Of a DNA stretch of 64,000 bases, positions 1 through 7,714 are shown one piece after another. Each line of letters opens with the position of its first letter. Position 1 is the first letter of the stretch. The DNA is from Pseudophaeobacter profundi (lineage in GTDB: Bacteria > Pseudomonadota > Alphaproteobacteria > Rhodobacterales > Rhodobacteraceae). Where the stretch lies: the NCBI RefSeq assembly GCF_029697505.1, contig NZ_JARJEF010000002.1, forward strand, positions 434,001-498,000, read 5' to 3'. The position numbers and the translations under genes are program-made. The notes beneath the pieces are model-generated. The model worked only from the letters and a program-made list of their open reading frames with translations. It made no database searches and was not told the DNA's origin.

Positions 1-658
1 AGGCGACAGCCCCCGGATCCGAAAAGGAAACGATACGGGTCTTTTGATCGCGTTTAGCCCAGGTCAGGTCTTCAAACCGGGTCAGGAACGCGCGGCCAAG
101 GCTGCCCGCCAGATGCGACCGTCGCTCGCTCCAGTCCAGGCATTCCCGGCAGAGCGGAGCACGCGCCCGCTGTAATGCTTCTGCGTCAATCTCAAAATCT
201 GATACAAAAGCCAGCCCTGACTGGGTCAGCGCCAGGTCTGCGCCCTCAAGAACAAGATGCCCCTGAGCGATCAGACTATCAAACATCTGCGTCCCCATGT
301 CTCCGGCGAGATGGTTGTAGCAAACCCGCGCCCTGCGCAGTTCCGCATCCTTCGGACCCGTGCGTTTCCGTAGATGTCCGGCGCCGACCGCCAGCCCCAT
401 CAACCCTTCTAGAACATGGGCGACCTCATCACTGGCAAGCGAAAAATACTTGTGCCGCCCCTGCTTGCGCGGGCGTAGCAGCCCACCGGCATCCAGTTTT
501 GACAAATGCGAACTGGCGGTCTGGATCGTAACTCCGGCCTCTTGCGCCAGTTCGCTCACCGTCAGGGCCTTACCGCTCATTAGGGCGGTCAGCATGTTGG
601 CGCGCGCGGGGTCGCCGATCAGCGTGGCGACCTGGGCAATATCTGGACCTTCTTTCAT
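1..658 (-). CDS. ArsR-family winged-helix transcriptional regulator (3' end cut by window edge)
   Basis: About 219 residues are visible from the ATG at 658 and the frame is still open at base 1, so the C-terminus lies outside the window. Residues 1-80 form an ArsR winged helix: a helix with ARANMLTAL, then VSELAQEAGVTIQTASSHLS as the recognition helix and a basic wing (RPRKQGRHKYFSL). The second half carries the VCYNHLAGDMG and CRECLDWSERRSHLAGSLG signatures that mark one subfamily of long ArsR proteins. It is not the classic metal sensor, because the usual metal-binding ELCVCDL motif is absent; the CxxC could bind metal or react with thiols (inference). It is divergent from the NIPSNAP-ABM pair with only 76 bp between starts, and dyads lie directly upstream, so autorepression and control of that pair is the simplest reading. 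The ligand is unknown. Confidence 0.85.
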   Translation of the reverse strand, partial: MKEGPDIAQVATLIGDPARANMLTALMSGKALTVSELAQEAGVTIQTASSHLSKLDAGGLLRPRKQGRHKYFSLASDEVAHVLEGLMGLAVGAGHLRKRTGPKDAELRRARVCYNHLAGDMGTQMFDSLIAQGHLVLEGADLALTQSGLAFVSDFEIDAEALQRARAPLCRECLDWSERRSHLAGSLGRAFLTRFEDLTWAKRDQKTRIVSFSDPGAVA

Positions 659-660
659 AC

Positions 661-709
661 TTCGACCCTAGTCGAAACATTCAGGCCGCGCAATCGACTA
701 GCGTAGTGG
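661..709. promoter_or_regulatory. Paired dyads in the arsR/NIPSNAP divergent promoter (likely ArsR operators)
   Basis: A perfect 6-4-6 inverted repeat, TTCGAC-CCTA-GTCGAA, occupies 661-676 and abuts the arsR start codon. A second, imperfect dyad (CGACTA-GCG-TAGTGG) lies at 695-709. The octamer CTAGTCGA at 668-675 recurs in reverse complement at 694-701, tying the two sites together. Position and symmetry fit binding by the adjacent ArsR dimer; that binding is inference. Confidence 0.55.
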
Positions 710-734
710 CACGACACCTATGAAAGAGACAGCC

Positions 735-1064
735 ATGCTAACCTGTATAATTCGCTACCACATCGACCCGACAAAAAAGGCCCAGTTCGCGCAATACGCC
801 CGAAACTGGGGGCAGGCCATCCCGCGCTGCGGCGCTGATCTGATCGGGTATTACGCCCCACATGAAGGATCTTCGACGCTGGCCTATGGCATCTACAACC
901 TGGCGAGCCTTGCAGACTATGAAGCCTACCGAGCGCGCCTTGCGGCGGACCCGCTGGGACGGGAAAACTACGAATTCGCGCAGAAAGAGAAGTTCCTGCT
1001 GCGCGAAGACAGGACATTCCTGAAATGCGTATCTACGCCGCACGGGCCCGGTGCGGTCCGATGA
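735..1064 (+). CDS. NIPSNAP-family dimeric alpha-beta barrel protein
   Basis: A 109-residue protein from the ATG at 735, which has AAAGAG 5 nt upstream; an in-frame ATG at 720 has no ribosome site. The sequence matches the NIPSNAP family: MLTCIIRYHIDP at the start, a central GADLIGYYAPHEG stretch, then a YEAYRARLAADP helix. NIPSNAP domains have the ferredoxin-like dimeric alpha-beta barrel fold also found in small monooxygenases; no reaction is known for the bacterial short forms. It overlaps the next gene by 4 nt (ATGA at 1061-1064), so the two are translationally coupled, and both are divergent from the ArsR regulator. A role as a small-molecule oxygenase or binding protein under ArsR control is inference. 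Confidence 0.8.
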   Translation: MLTCIIRYHIDPTKKAQFAQYARNWGQAIPRCGADLIGYYAPHEGSSTLAYGIYNLASLADYEAYRARLAADPLGRENYEFAQKEKFLLREDRTFLKCVSTPHGPGAVR

Positions 1065-1402
1065 TTGCAGTCATATTTGAGGTTGAACCAGCGCCGGGGC
1101 GCAAAGGCGATTATCTAGACATCGCTGCCCAGATACGCCCAATGCTGGACGAGATCGAAGGTTTCATTTCCGTCGAGCGGTTCCAGAGCCTGACGAATGC
1201 GGATAAGATCCTGTCCCTGTCGTTTTTCGAGGATGAAGCCGCAATTGCACGCTGGCGCAATCTGAACGCGCATCGCGCTGCGCAATCGCAGGGACGAGAC
1301 GGCGTTTTTGCCAACTACCGCCTGCGCATCGCCAGTGTCATCCGGGACTACGGCCTGTATGACCGCGACGAAGCGCCGTCTGACAGCAAGGCAGCACATT
1401 GA
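1061..1402 (+). CDS. Antibiotic biosynthesis monooxygenase (ABM) domain protein
   Basis: A 113-residue protein. The ATG at 1061 shares its bases with the stop of the NIPSNAP gene, which decides the start over an in-frame ATG at 1025. The protein begins MIAVIFEVEPAPGRKGDYL, followed by LDEIEGFISVERF and LSLSFFEDEAAIARWRN, the standard ABM layout (cofactor-independent oxygenases of the quinone or heme-degrading type, dimeric barrel). ABM homologues nearest this type are often annotated as antibiotic biosynthesis monooxygenases with no known substrate. Two barrel proteins of related fold encoded as a coupled pair suggests they could act together or form a mixed oligomer (inference). Confidence 0.82.
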   Translation: MIAVIFEVEPAPGRKGDYLDIAAQIRPMLDEIEGFISVERFQSLTNADKILSLSFFEDEAAIARWRNLNAHRAAQSQGRDGVFANYRLRIASVIRDYGLYDRDEAPSDSKAAH

Positions 1403-1568
1403 TGATTGCCCCCATTGCAGTGGCCTAGCAGCACCTGCGCGGCAGCGATGTCGTCCGAACAAAACCCCATCGCTGCCGCATCCCTTCTGTTGGCCATGTC
1501 ACTTTATCGCTTTCACAAAGCCACCAGACGCACTAGGCATCCCCATCTACGCAAATTTGGGACAGACC

Positions 1569-2117
1569 ATGGCGCAAAAATCCACCATCTATAAAGTTGA
1601 ACTCTCCGTTTGCGATATGGACCGTCACTATTACGAGACCCACAAACTGACCGTTGCCAAACACCCGTCCGAAACAGACGAACGGCTGATGGTGCGCCTT
1701 CTCGCTTTTGCGCTGAATGCGCATGAACAATTGGAACTGACGCGCGGCCTGTCAACGGATGACGAGCCAGACATTTGGCAAAAAAGCCTGAGCGGCGAGC
1801 TTGAATTATGGGTGGCGTTAGGCCTGCCTAGCGAGAAGATCGTGCGCCAGTCCTGCGGCAAAGCCAACGAGGTGATTATCTATTGCTACGGCGGCAAACC
1901 CGCTGAGATGTGGTGGGAGAAGATCAAAAACAGCACCACTCGGTTTGATAATCTTCAGGTTATAAATTTTTCCGAGACCGACACCCGCAACCTGGAAAAA
2001 CTCGCAAGTCGTTCAATGCGGCTGCAGGTCAATATTCAGGACGGTGAAGTGATGGTCAGTGTTGATGATAACATCGTCTATGTGACCCCGGACAAATGGA
2101 AAAGCTCAGATCACTGA
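1569..2117 (+). CDS. yaeQ: YaeQ family protein
   Basis: A 182-residue protein starting MAQKSTIYKVELSVCDMDR. YaeQ has a PD-(D/E)XK nuclease-like fold; the hallmark stretches here are HYYETHKLTVAKHPSE, MVRLLAFAL and PDIWQKSLSGELELWVALG, with the later GGKPAEMWWEK segment. The family was first linked to suppression of RfaH loss in enterics, but no biochemical activity is firmly assigned. The frame remains open upstream to 1308, inside the previous gene, but the family N-terminus fixes the ATG at 1569. It is a single-gene unit, with 166 nt before it and a non-coding stretch after it. Confidence 0.9.
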   Translation: MAQKSTIYKVELSVCDMDRHYYETHKLTVAKHPSETDERLMVRLLAFALNAHEQLELTRGLSTDDEPDIWQKSLSGELELWVALGLPSEKIVRQSCGKANEVIIYCYGGKPAEMWWEKIKNSTTRFDNLQVINFSETDTRNLEKLASRSMRLQVNIQDGEVMVSVDDNIVYVTPDKWKSSDH

Positions 2118-2224
2118 TCTGTCGATCGGCCCGCCCCAACAGCAGCCACCACCAGCCGCGGTGACGCGCCATAGCCTGCAAAAGAACACCTGAACCCCAC
2201 CGCTGCGCCAACCTCAGATCATGG

Positions 2225-2240
2225 GGGAAAGCTGTTTCCC
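2225..2240 (+). repeat. Small hairpin downstream of yaeQ
   Basis: GGGAAA at 2225-2230 and TTTCCC at 2235-2240 form a perfect 6-bp stem with a GCTG tetraloop. No T-run follows, so it is at best a weak terminator or RNA-stabilising hairpin between yaeQ and the stress-protein promoter. Confidence 0.35.
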
Positions 2241-2270
2241 AATGCAGGTCTTCGGAATATGTGCCGGGTC

Positions 2271-2310
2271 TTGACCGGCATCAATGCATCTGAAGACCGC
2301 GCTCTTTAGT
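2271..2310 (+). promoter_or_regulatory. FNR/FnrL-type box and -10 for the universal stress protein
   Basis: TTGAC-CGGC-ATCAA at 2271-2284 differs at one base from the FNR consensus TTGAT-N4-ATCAA. A TTTAGT element at 2305-2310 would serve as -10 and place the start of transcription near 2317, so the box centre is about 40 bp upstream, the class II activator position. Universal stress genes are known FnrL-type targets in Rhodobacterales. No protein-binding data are available here. Confidence 0.55.
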
Positions 2311-2343
2311 CTCTCTCTCATCACACAAAAGGGAGAGGGAGAC

Positions 2344-2871
2344 ATGATTTCCAGTATCCTCGTCGCAACGGACGGCTCAAAAACGGCGGACCGAGCGGTT
2401 GGTTTGGCAGCCGAGCTTGCCGCAAAGCTTAGTGTCCCGCTGACTGTCGGTCACGTATTGCAGCATAGTGCGCAGGTAGAAGAATTGAGCCGCATGGCTG
2501 AAGTTGAGCACTTGGTACACCATGTCAAATCGCAAAAGCCGTTTCACCTGGGTGACATTCCGTCCAACATGGATGCCCTGTTCTCCAATGATCTCACTGG
2601 CGCAGAGCGCGAGAGAGTAATCGCGGTGATCGGTGACGAAATCGCAGCCCGCGCTGCCAGCCATGCCAAAGAGTTGGGTGCCAAGACCGTCTCAACCCGT
2701 GTAGTGAATGGCAATTACGATGACGGCATTCTCGGCATGGCAAAAGAGGTTGGTGCAGACATGATCGTGATCGGCCACCGAGGGCTGGGACCGATAAAAC
2801 GCATTTTCCAAGGCAGCGTGTCGCAGAAAGTCAATCAGCAGGCCGATTGCACGGTGGTCACGGTGCACTGA
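2344..2871 (+). CDS. Universal stress protein (UspA family, ATP-binding type)
   Basis: A 175-residue single-domain Usp. The ATG at 2344 follows a strong GGGAGAGGGAG ribosome site, so the longer open frame from 2284 is not used. It begins MISSILVATDGSKTADRAV, and the C-terminal GHRGLGPIKRIFQGSVS fits the G-2x-G-9x-G-S nucleotide-binding signature, so ATP binding is expected. A roughly 40-residue insertion between strands (VEELSRMAEVEHLVHH onward) makes it longer than the usual 140-150. Such proteins help survival under oxygen limitation or starvation. The FnrL-like box upstream suggests low-oxygen induction. Confidence 0.9.
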   Translation: MISSILVATDGSKTADRAVGLAAELAAKLSVPLTVGHVLQHSAQVEELSRMAEVEHLVHHVKSQKPFHLGDIPSNMDALFSNDLTGAERERVIAVIGDEIAARAASHAKELGAKTVSTRVVNGNYDDGILGMAKEVGADMIVIGHRGLGPIKRIFQGSVSQKVNQQADCTVVTVH

Positions 2872-2903
2872 CCGCTTGGCACAGGCATGAAATGGTCAGA
2901 AAC

Positions 2904-3644
2904 TCAGTCCAACCGGCGCACCAAGATCTGGTTGCCCTCGCCGCGTCTGGTTTCAAAGGTTTTCAGCGTTGATATCAGATCGCTGAGTTTACGTTTGCCA
3001 TAGCTGCGGGTGTCAAAATCAGGTGCAGCGGCGCTGATATACTGACCGATCTGCCCTAGTGTGAACCATTCGTCATCCTGATTGATTGCATCCATGGCGC
3101 GCTTCACCAGCTTGCTTGGGTCTTCCAGTTGCGCCGGCGCGCCAACCAGGGCTTCTTCCTTTTGCGGCTTTGGTTTTTGTGATGTCTTTGTTGGCTCAGG
3201 CGTCAGGTTCTCGACATAGATGAAACGCTTGCAGGCCTTTACAAATGCAGCCGGGGTTTTGCGCATTCCCATGCCAAAAACATCCACGCCTTGTTCGCGT
3301 ATTCGGCTGGCCAGCCGGGTAAAATCACTGTCAGAGGAAATCAGGACAAAGCCGTCAAACCGACCGGAATGCAGGATATCCATCGCATCAATGACCAAAG
3401 CAATATCCGAGGCATTCTTGCCTGTGGTATTGGCGAACTGCTGGTGCGGCACAATGGCCAAAGCCGCCAGCTTTTCCTTGGTCCAACCCTGCGCACCGTT
3501 ACCAGAGAAATCGCCATAGATACGGCGAATACTGGCCTCGCCAAGCGAGGCGATCTCTTCGAACATGACCTCTGCATGTTTGGCAGAGATATTGTCCGCG
3601 TCGATCAGGACGGCCAGAAGTGGGGGTTTGGGTGCAATTACCAC
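2904..3644 (-). CDS. NYN-domain protein with C-terminal LOTUS (OST-HTH) domain
   Basis: Read here from the GTG at 3644 (246 residues), which has AGAGAAAG 8 nt upstream and places LLAVLIDADN near the N-terminus as in homologues; the open frame reaches 3782. Residues about 8-135 form a NYN (PIN-like) nuclease domain, with the acidic residues of LIDADN, ASDIALVIDAMD and ISSDSDF positioned to bind metal. Residues about 175-245 (SKLVKRAMDAINQDDEWFTL onward) form a LOTUS/OST-HTH RNA-binding module. The family (LabA/DUF88-like) is thought to cleave or bind RNA; the target is unknown. It is convergent with the stress-protein gene. Confidence 0.82.
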   Translation of the reverse strand: MVIAPKPPLLAVLIDADNISAKHAEVMFEEIASLGEASIRRIYGDFSGNGAQGWTKEKLAALAIVPHQQFANTTGKNASDIALVIDAMDILHSGRFDGFVLISSDSDFTRLASRIREQGVDVFGMGMRKTPAAFVKACKRFIYVENLTPEPTKTSQKPKPQKEEALVGAPAQLEDPSKLVKRAMDAINQDDEWFTLGQIGQYISAAAPDFDTRSYGKRKLSDLISTLKTFETRRGEGNQILVRRLD

Positions 3645-4134
3645 GGCATGGAACTTTCTCTTGGCAGATGAAATGGCGACAGATACGCCAATATTTTCAG
3701 CATGAAACAGTCCCACATCATCGTGATACTGTTGGCGAACATTGCTCTGTTTGCAGGGGCCTGACCGCGCGCAACGCGACAAAGCCTCTACTATCCTGCT
3801 CGCCTTTCAGAGGGTTACAATAGCAGATCCCCTTGGCGAGGTCAGGTCAGTTAGACCCTATCTTGAACCATGATGCAATTGAACAGGGAATACGGCAGGC
3901 GCTGTGGGCGGCGCAGACCTGATGGCACACATCCGCAGGAAACAGCCGAACAGCCAATGCTTTTGCGGTTCAGCGTCAGGGCACAGCCATGGATGCAATA
4001 CGCTTCTCTGCGCAAGTCGCGTGCAGACGCCGCGAACGCGCTTGCACTGCAACCGCATGACCATCCCAAAACCGCAGGCCGCGCCCCTCTCCTGTGGCGC
4101 CTGGTAAAGAGGTTGGAAAAAAACTTTCGACATA
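3645..4134. other. Non-coding stretch between the NYN gene and the tRNA-Asn promoter
   Basis: About 490 bases without a convincing gene. Short open frames exist on both strands, but none has a ribosome site, codon pattern or recognisable protein. The part next to 3644 should hold the promoter of the NYN-LOTUS gene. I see no repeat or hairpin of note here. Confidence 0.5.
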
Positions 4135-4176
4135 TGCGGTTTTCCTCTGGACGCGCAAAAACCGCAAAGCTATATC
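4135..4176 (+). promoter_or_regulatory. Likely tRNA-Asn promoter with an embedded dyad
   Basis: TGGACG at 4148-4153 and TATATC at 4171-4176 are spaced 17 bp and followed by a G+C-rich discriminator (GGGCCC), the arrangement seen at growth-rate-controlled promoters. A perfect 9-bp inverted repeat, TGCGGTTTT at 4135-4143 and AAAACCGCA at 4158-4166, flanks the -35. No start site has been measured. Confidence 0.4.
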
Positions 4177-4186
4177 GGGCCCATAT

Positions 4187-4261
4187 TCCGGCGTAGCTCA
4201 GCGGTAGAGCAGTTGACTGTTAATCAATTGGTCGTAGGTTCGATCCCTACCGCCGGAGCCA
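4187..4261 (+). tRNA. tRNA-Asn (GTT), with encoded CCA
   Basis: The acceptor TCCGGCG (4187-4193) pairs with CGCCGGA (4251-4257), followed by discriminator G and CCA (4259-4261). The anticodon stem GTTGA/TCAAT closes a CTGTTAA loop giving anticodon GTT. The T arm GTAGG-TTCGATC-CCTAC is perfect. No integrase gene or repeated 3' end was seen nearby, although tRNA-Asn is a common integration site. Confidence 0.97.
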
Positions 4262-4269
4262 AAGATTTC

Positions 4270-4310
4270 AAGGGCTTAGAGGCTACGCCTCTAGGCCCTT
4301 AATCTATTTT
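4270..4310 (+). terminator. Terminator after tRNA-Asn
   Basis: A 14-bp stem, AAGGGCTTAGAGGC (4270-4283) with GCCTCTAGGCCCTT (4287-4300), one G-T pair and a 3-nt loop, followed by a T-rich AATCTATTTT. Confidence 0.8.
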
Positions 4311-4454
4311 GGGGACACCGGGGAAACGAACATTCAAGCGCACCTCACGTTCTGAATTACAGGTGTTCACCTGGCCTGATTGATCCAGCGGTACCAACGC
4401 TGATGTGCAGCCGATGAACTGCGCGAACGGTCACGGCCTGGGCAAGCGCGCACA

Positions 4455-7103
4455 CTACGCCGTATGGGCGGGCTGTGTCAGATGCGCCTGCAACATCGGC
4501 TCTACCATCTGCCAGCTGCTCTCAAGCGCGGCAGCGGCGGGTGGCGCGTCAGTTGGTAGCATCTCGATGTCACTCAGGGCACTGCGCAGCTCTGCCAGCC
4601 CCAGAACAGCTGCCGATCCCGCGAGGCGATGGGCCTCTTTGCGCTGCGCCATTTGCAATGCTGAGCCAGCCTGAATCTGAGTGATGAACTGCGTAACCTC
4701 GGCAATGAAGGTCTGCAGGAAGCCCTGGGCACGTTCGGGGCCAAGCGTTTCGAAAAACTGGATAATATCGGATTGGCCGCGTGCTGGCTGTGCGCTTGTA
4801 GCCTGCGGAGCCGACGCGATCAAAGCGGACGAACCCTGCGCGCGGCGCAGCACGAGCGCCGCCAAATCCAGCCCGCTGATTGGTTTGGTCGCCACCTCGG
4901 CAAACCCTGCCGCAAGAATCCGGGCATGGTCCTCTGGCCCGGTATGGGCGGTCAGCGCGACGATCTCGACCCCTTCGGCCAGTTGCCCGGCACGAATTCG
5001 GTGGATCGCTTCGATCCCGTCCACCTCTGGCATGCTGATATCCATCAGGATCAGGTCAAATTTCTGCATGCGGCAGGCCTCGACCGCCTGCGCCCCACCA
5101 GCGGCGGCGGTAACCTGATGCCCCTGGCTCTGCAACATCTGCTGCAGTAATTCGCGGTTGATATCGTTGTCTTCCACCACCAGGATTTTGAAGCTGCACT
5201 CCAGCGCAGGCCTGTCCTGTGCGCGCTCTGGGGTTTGCTTGGCCTCCAGCGTCAAGGGCAGGGTCAGGGTGAACAGGCTGCCCTCGCCCAATTCGCTCTC
5301 GCAGGTGATGTTGCCGCCAAGAGAGTCAACAATACGGCGCGTGATGGCCAGGCCAAGGCCGGTTCCCTCGCTGCCGCGCCCAAAGCTGGCATCAAGGGTG
5401 ATAAAATCCTCAAAGATCCGTTTCTGGTCCTGCGGTGCTATCCCAGCACCGGTATCAGAAATATGAAAGGCAATCTGGCCGGGGCTTGTACTGTGTTCAA
5501 CATCGACCGTGATCTGCCCGTCGCTTGTGAATTTGATCGCATTGCCAATCAGATTTAGCAGCGCCTGCTGCAGCGCCCGCACGCGACCCACGACATAATC
5601 GCCGCCCTTTATATTATAGTTCAGGACCAACTGGTTGCCCCGGTTAGACGCCGAGGCCTTCTGGCTCTCGACCAGGCCATCAAGGATCTGCCGCAGATCA
5701 AAGGCACTGGCCTCTTCGGAGGCAACCCCGGCCTCTAGGCTCGACAGTTGTAAGATATCGTTGACGTGGTTCAGCAGCAGCTCTCCGGAAACCTGCATTG
5801 CATTCAAATAGCGCAGCTGCTCTTCATCGGGGTCAGTCAGATGCAGCAGATCAACCGCCCCCAGAATGCCCGTCAACGGTGTGCGCATCTCATGGCTCAT
5901 CACTGTCAGCAGATTTGCCTTGGCCTGTTCACCCGCCAGGGCATCATCGCGGGCGCGCCGCAGCGCTTCTTCGGCGGCGATCCTATCGGAAATGTCACGA
6001 ATATAGCTGACAACCACCAGATCCGCCTGGCTGCGGCTCACCGAAAGAGACAGCTCGACCGGAAAGACCTCGCCGGATTTGCGGAGCGCGTCCAGCTGCA
6101 CCCTGCCGTTGCCGACAAGGCGCGGCTCGCCGGTTTGCCAATAGCGATCCATTCCCATCCGATGGGCTGCCCGCAGATGCGGCGGAATGATCAGGCGCTC
6201 CATGTTGGCGCCAATCGCCTCGTCGCGGCTGTAGCCAAAGATTGTCTCGGCAGCGCCATTGAAGGCAAGGATCGTCCCCTTCCGGTCCACCACGAGAATG
6301 GCGTCCAGCGAAGAAGAGATCATCGCCTCCATCCGGGACAGCGCCTTGCTGCGTTCCATCGCCAGGGCTCGACCCCGGCGATACATCCCCCCCAAGAGCA
6401 AGGCGGTGATGGCCAAAGCAACAACAAGCGCCACCACGACAAACGCCATACGCGACAGCAGGGCAAAAAGATTCAAGCGCTTGCCTTCGGCACCTTTGAC
6501 CTGCATGGACACGCCGAGCAGCGCCAGTTCGCGTACCTCATCGCCGTTGCCCTGCAACTGCGCCAGGATCTCAGCTCGGTTTTGCATCAACTCTGCATCC
6601 GGCACGTCAATCAATTCCACCAGAGTTTCGCGCCGGGCCTCAAGGCGGTGCAGCACCCTGCCCCCGCGATCACTGTTGCGCATATCCGCAAAAAGCGGCC
6701 CCTCAACAAAGGTATTGATACGGCTGTAATAGATATCAAATTGCCGCCGCACCTTCGCCAGATCTGCGGGTTCCACCACCAAGAGCGTTTCGGATTGCAG
6801 CTTCAGGTGCTCGACCTCGGCCTGCGACAAAACCCATTGCATATTATCAGTGGCTGCAGCGGACAGGCCATCAAGGCGTTGCACCACCTCCAGCCCCATC
6901 CTCACGGCCTGCACTGCAAGCAGCGGCAAGATCACAAGCGCAAGAAAAAACAAGACCTTGGTGATGCGAGGCCAGCCCCCTGGCAGCAGAACGACAGGCT
7001 TGCGACCAAAAGGCCAAGCTGCAGAGAAGACCCCGCGCAATCCTGCGGGGGCGACAGTCTCTGTGGTGCGCGTCTGTTGGGCCTGTCGGCTGGTCTGCAT
7101 CAT
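4455..7103 (-). CDS. Hybrid sensor histidine kinase (PAS-HisKA-HATPase-REC-Hpt)
   Basis: 882 residues. Membrane helices lie at about 47-68 and 214-240, enclosing a roughly 145-residue periplasmic region that is probably helical and has no known sensor signature. Then come a PAS domain (about 255-375), HisKA with His404 in VMSHEMRTPL, an HATPase with Asn521 and DTGAG at 550-554, a receiver with Asp688 in LILMDISMPE and Lys740, and an Hpt domain with His825 in KEAHRLAGSA. All phosphorelay residues are present, so a full His-Asp-His relay is expected; the final Asp would be in a separate regulator, most likely the LuxR-type protein at 8105. The gene lies 68 bp downstream of, and co-directional with, the secreted sulfite-oxidase-fold protein, pointing to a shared operon and perhaps a sensor partnership. 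The stimulus is unknown. Confidence 0.93.
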   Translation of the reverse strand: MMQTSRQAQQTRTTETVAPAGLRGVFSAAWPFGRKPVVLLPGGWPRITKVLFFLALVILPLLAVQAVRMGLEVVQRLDGLSAAATDNMQWVLSQAEVEHLKLQSETLLVVEPADLAKVRRQFDIYYSRINTFVEGPLFADMRNSDRGGRVLHRLEARRETLVELIDVPDAELMQNRAEILAQLQGNGDEVRELALLGVSMQVKGAEGKRLNLFALLSRMAFVVVALVVALAITALLLGGMYRRGRALAMERSKALSRMEAMISSSLDAILVVDRKGTILAFNGAAETIFGYSRDEAIGANMERLIIPPHLRAAHRMGMDRYWQTGEPRLVGNGRVQLDALRKSGEVFPVELSLSVSRSQADLVVVSYIRDISDRIAAEEALRRARDDALAGEQAKANLLTVMSHEMRTPLTGILGAVDLLHLTDPDEEQLRYLNAMQVSGELLLNHVNDILQLSSLEAGVASEEASAFDLRQILDGLVESQKASASNRGNQLVLNYNIKGGDYVVGRVRALQQALLNLIGNAIKFTSDGQITVDVEHSTSPGQIAFHISDTGAGIAPQDQKRIFEDFITLDASFGRGSEGTGLGLAITRRIVDSLGGNITCESELGEGSLFTLTLPLTLEAKQTPERAQDRPALECSFKILVVEDNDINRELLQQMLQSQGHQVTAAAGGAQAVEACRMQKFDLILMDISMPEVDGIEAIHRIRAGQLAEGVEIVALTAHTGPEDHARILAAGFAEVATKPISGLDLAALVLRRAQGSSALIASAPQATSAQPARGQSDIIQFFETLGPERAQGFLQTFIAEVTQFITQIQAGSALQMAQRKEAHRLAGSAAVLGLAELRSALSDIEMLPTDAPPAAAALESSWQMVEPMLQAHLTQPAHTA

Positions 7104-7171
7104 ATCACTCAGCCATCTTGGCCTTTCTTGTCAGGCGACCTGCGTCTCGCAGCATCAGCCAGTTCCAATGA

Positions 7172-7714
7172 TCACTGCAGCGTCGTCTCAACAATCAGCC
7201 GGTCCAGTTGCCAGACACTGCGAGAATAGGTTGCCTCACTGCGATAGGCTGCATTGCTGTCATAGGGATAAACCACCCACAACGGCCCCTTGTTTCGTAA
7301 AGACATTAGCTTGCCATTGCGTTGAAAGGCAATCATCGCGCCGCCCTCAACGGCATCCGATACTGGCACTTCCACCATATAATCATTCACCGCACGCGCC
7401 TTGATACTGGTGGTCTTGAGGCCCTGTTCCTGCTGCAGCCGTGCCAGGATATCGACCAAAGGCACCCCGGTAAATTCTTGCGGTCCGGTTGTCCAAATTG
7501 TCGCCGTTGTAAAGCTCTCGATGTCAAAGCCCTGCAGATCCTGGAGAGAGAGGCTTAGCAGCGGCGAGGTGCCGCCTTCCTGGGCCACTGTCAGCAAAAC
7601 AGGTTCCTGCCCGGACTGGGTCTCTGCCCGCGCCATGCCAATGTCACCTGTTGCTGACAGGCCAAGCAGGCCACACAAAAAGGCCAACGAAAATATCATC
7701 TTCCAGCGTTTCAT
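7172..7714 (-). CDS. Secreted sulfite-oxidase-fold (Oxidored_molyb) protein without the cofactor cysteine
   Basis: 180 residues from the ATG at 7714, preceded by GGAGAG; the frame stays open to 7822 but without a better start. Residues 1-30 are a signal peptide ending near GMARAETQ. The mature part resembles a minimal Oxidored_molyb domain: EFTGVPLVDIL, then the VNDYMVEVPVSDA strand and NKGPLWVVYPYDS. In sulfite oxidase and MsrP the molybdenum ligand is a cysteine just before the tGvpL motif; here that region reads TTATIWTTG and the mature protein has no cysteine at all, so catalysis by that route is unlikely. It is encoded directly before a hybrid kinase. A role as periplasmic ligand-binding partner of that kinase is inference. 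General annotation would call it a molybdopterin-dependent oxidoreductase, which I think misleads. Confidence 0.75.
   Translation of the reverse strand: MKRWKMIFSLAFLCGLLGLSATGDIGMARAETQSGQEPVLLTVAQEGGTSPLLSLSLQDLQGFDIESFTTATIWTTGPQEFTGVPLVDILARLQQEQGLKTTSIKARAVNDYMVEVPVSDAVEGGAMIAFQRNGKLMSLRNKGPLWVVYPYDSNAAYRSEATYSRSVWQLDRLIVETTLQ

Noticed and set aside
4187-4454. Prophage or integrated element at tRNA-Asn
   Set aside because: tRNA-Asn is a common integration site, but there is no integrase, no second copy of the tRNA 3' end and no change in composition nearby.
5766-7229. Long open frame (487 codons, plus strand) opposite the hybrid kinase
   Set aside because: High-G+C codon bias of the kinase produces it. 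It has no ribosome site, a Gln/His/Arg-rich composition and no family; the kinase on the other strand has every domain.
7172-7714. Working molybdopterin oxidoreductase
   Set aside because: The cofactor-binding cysteine is absent and the protein is only 180 residues; fold similarity does not justify an enzymatic label.
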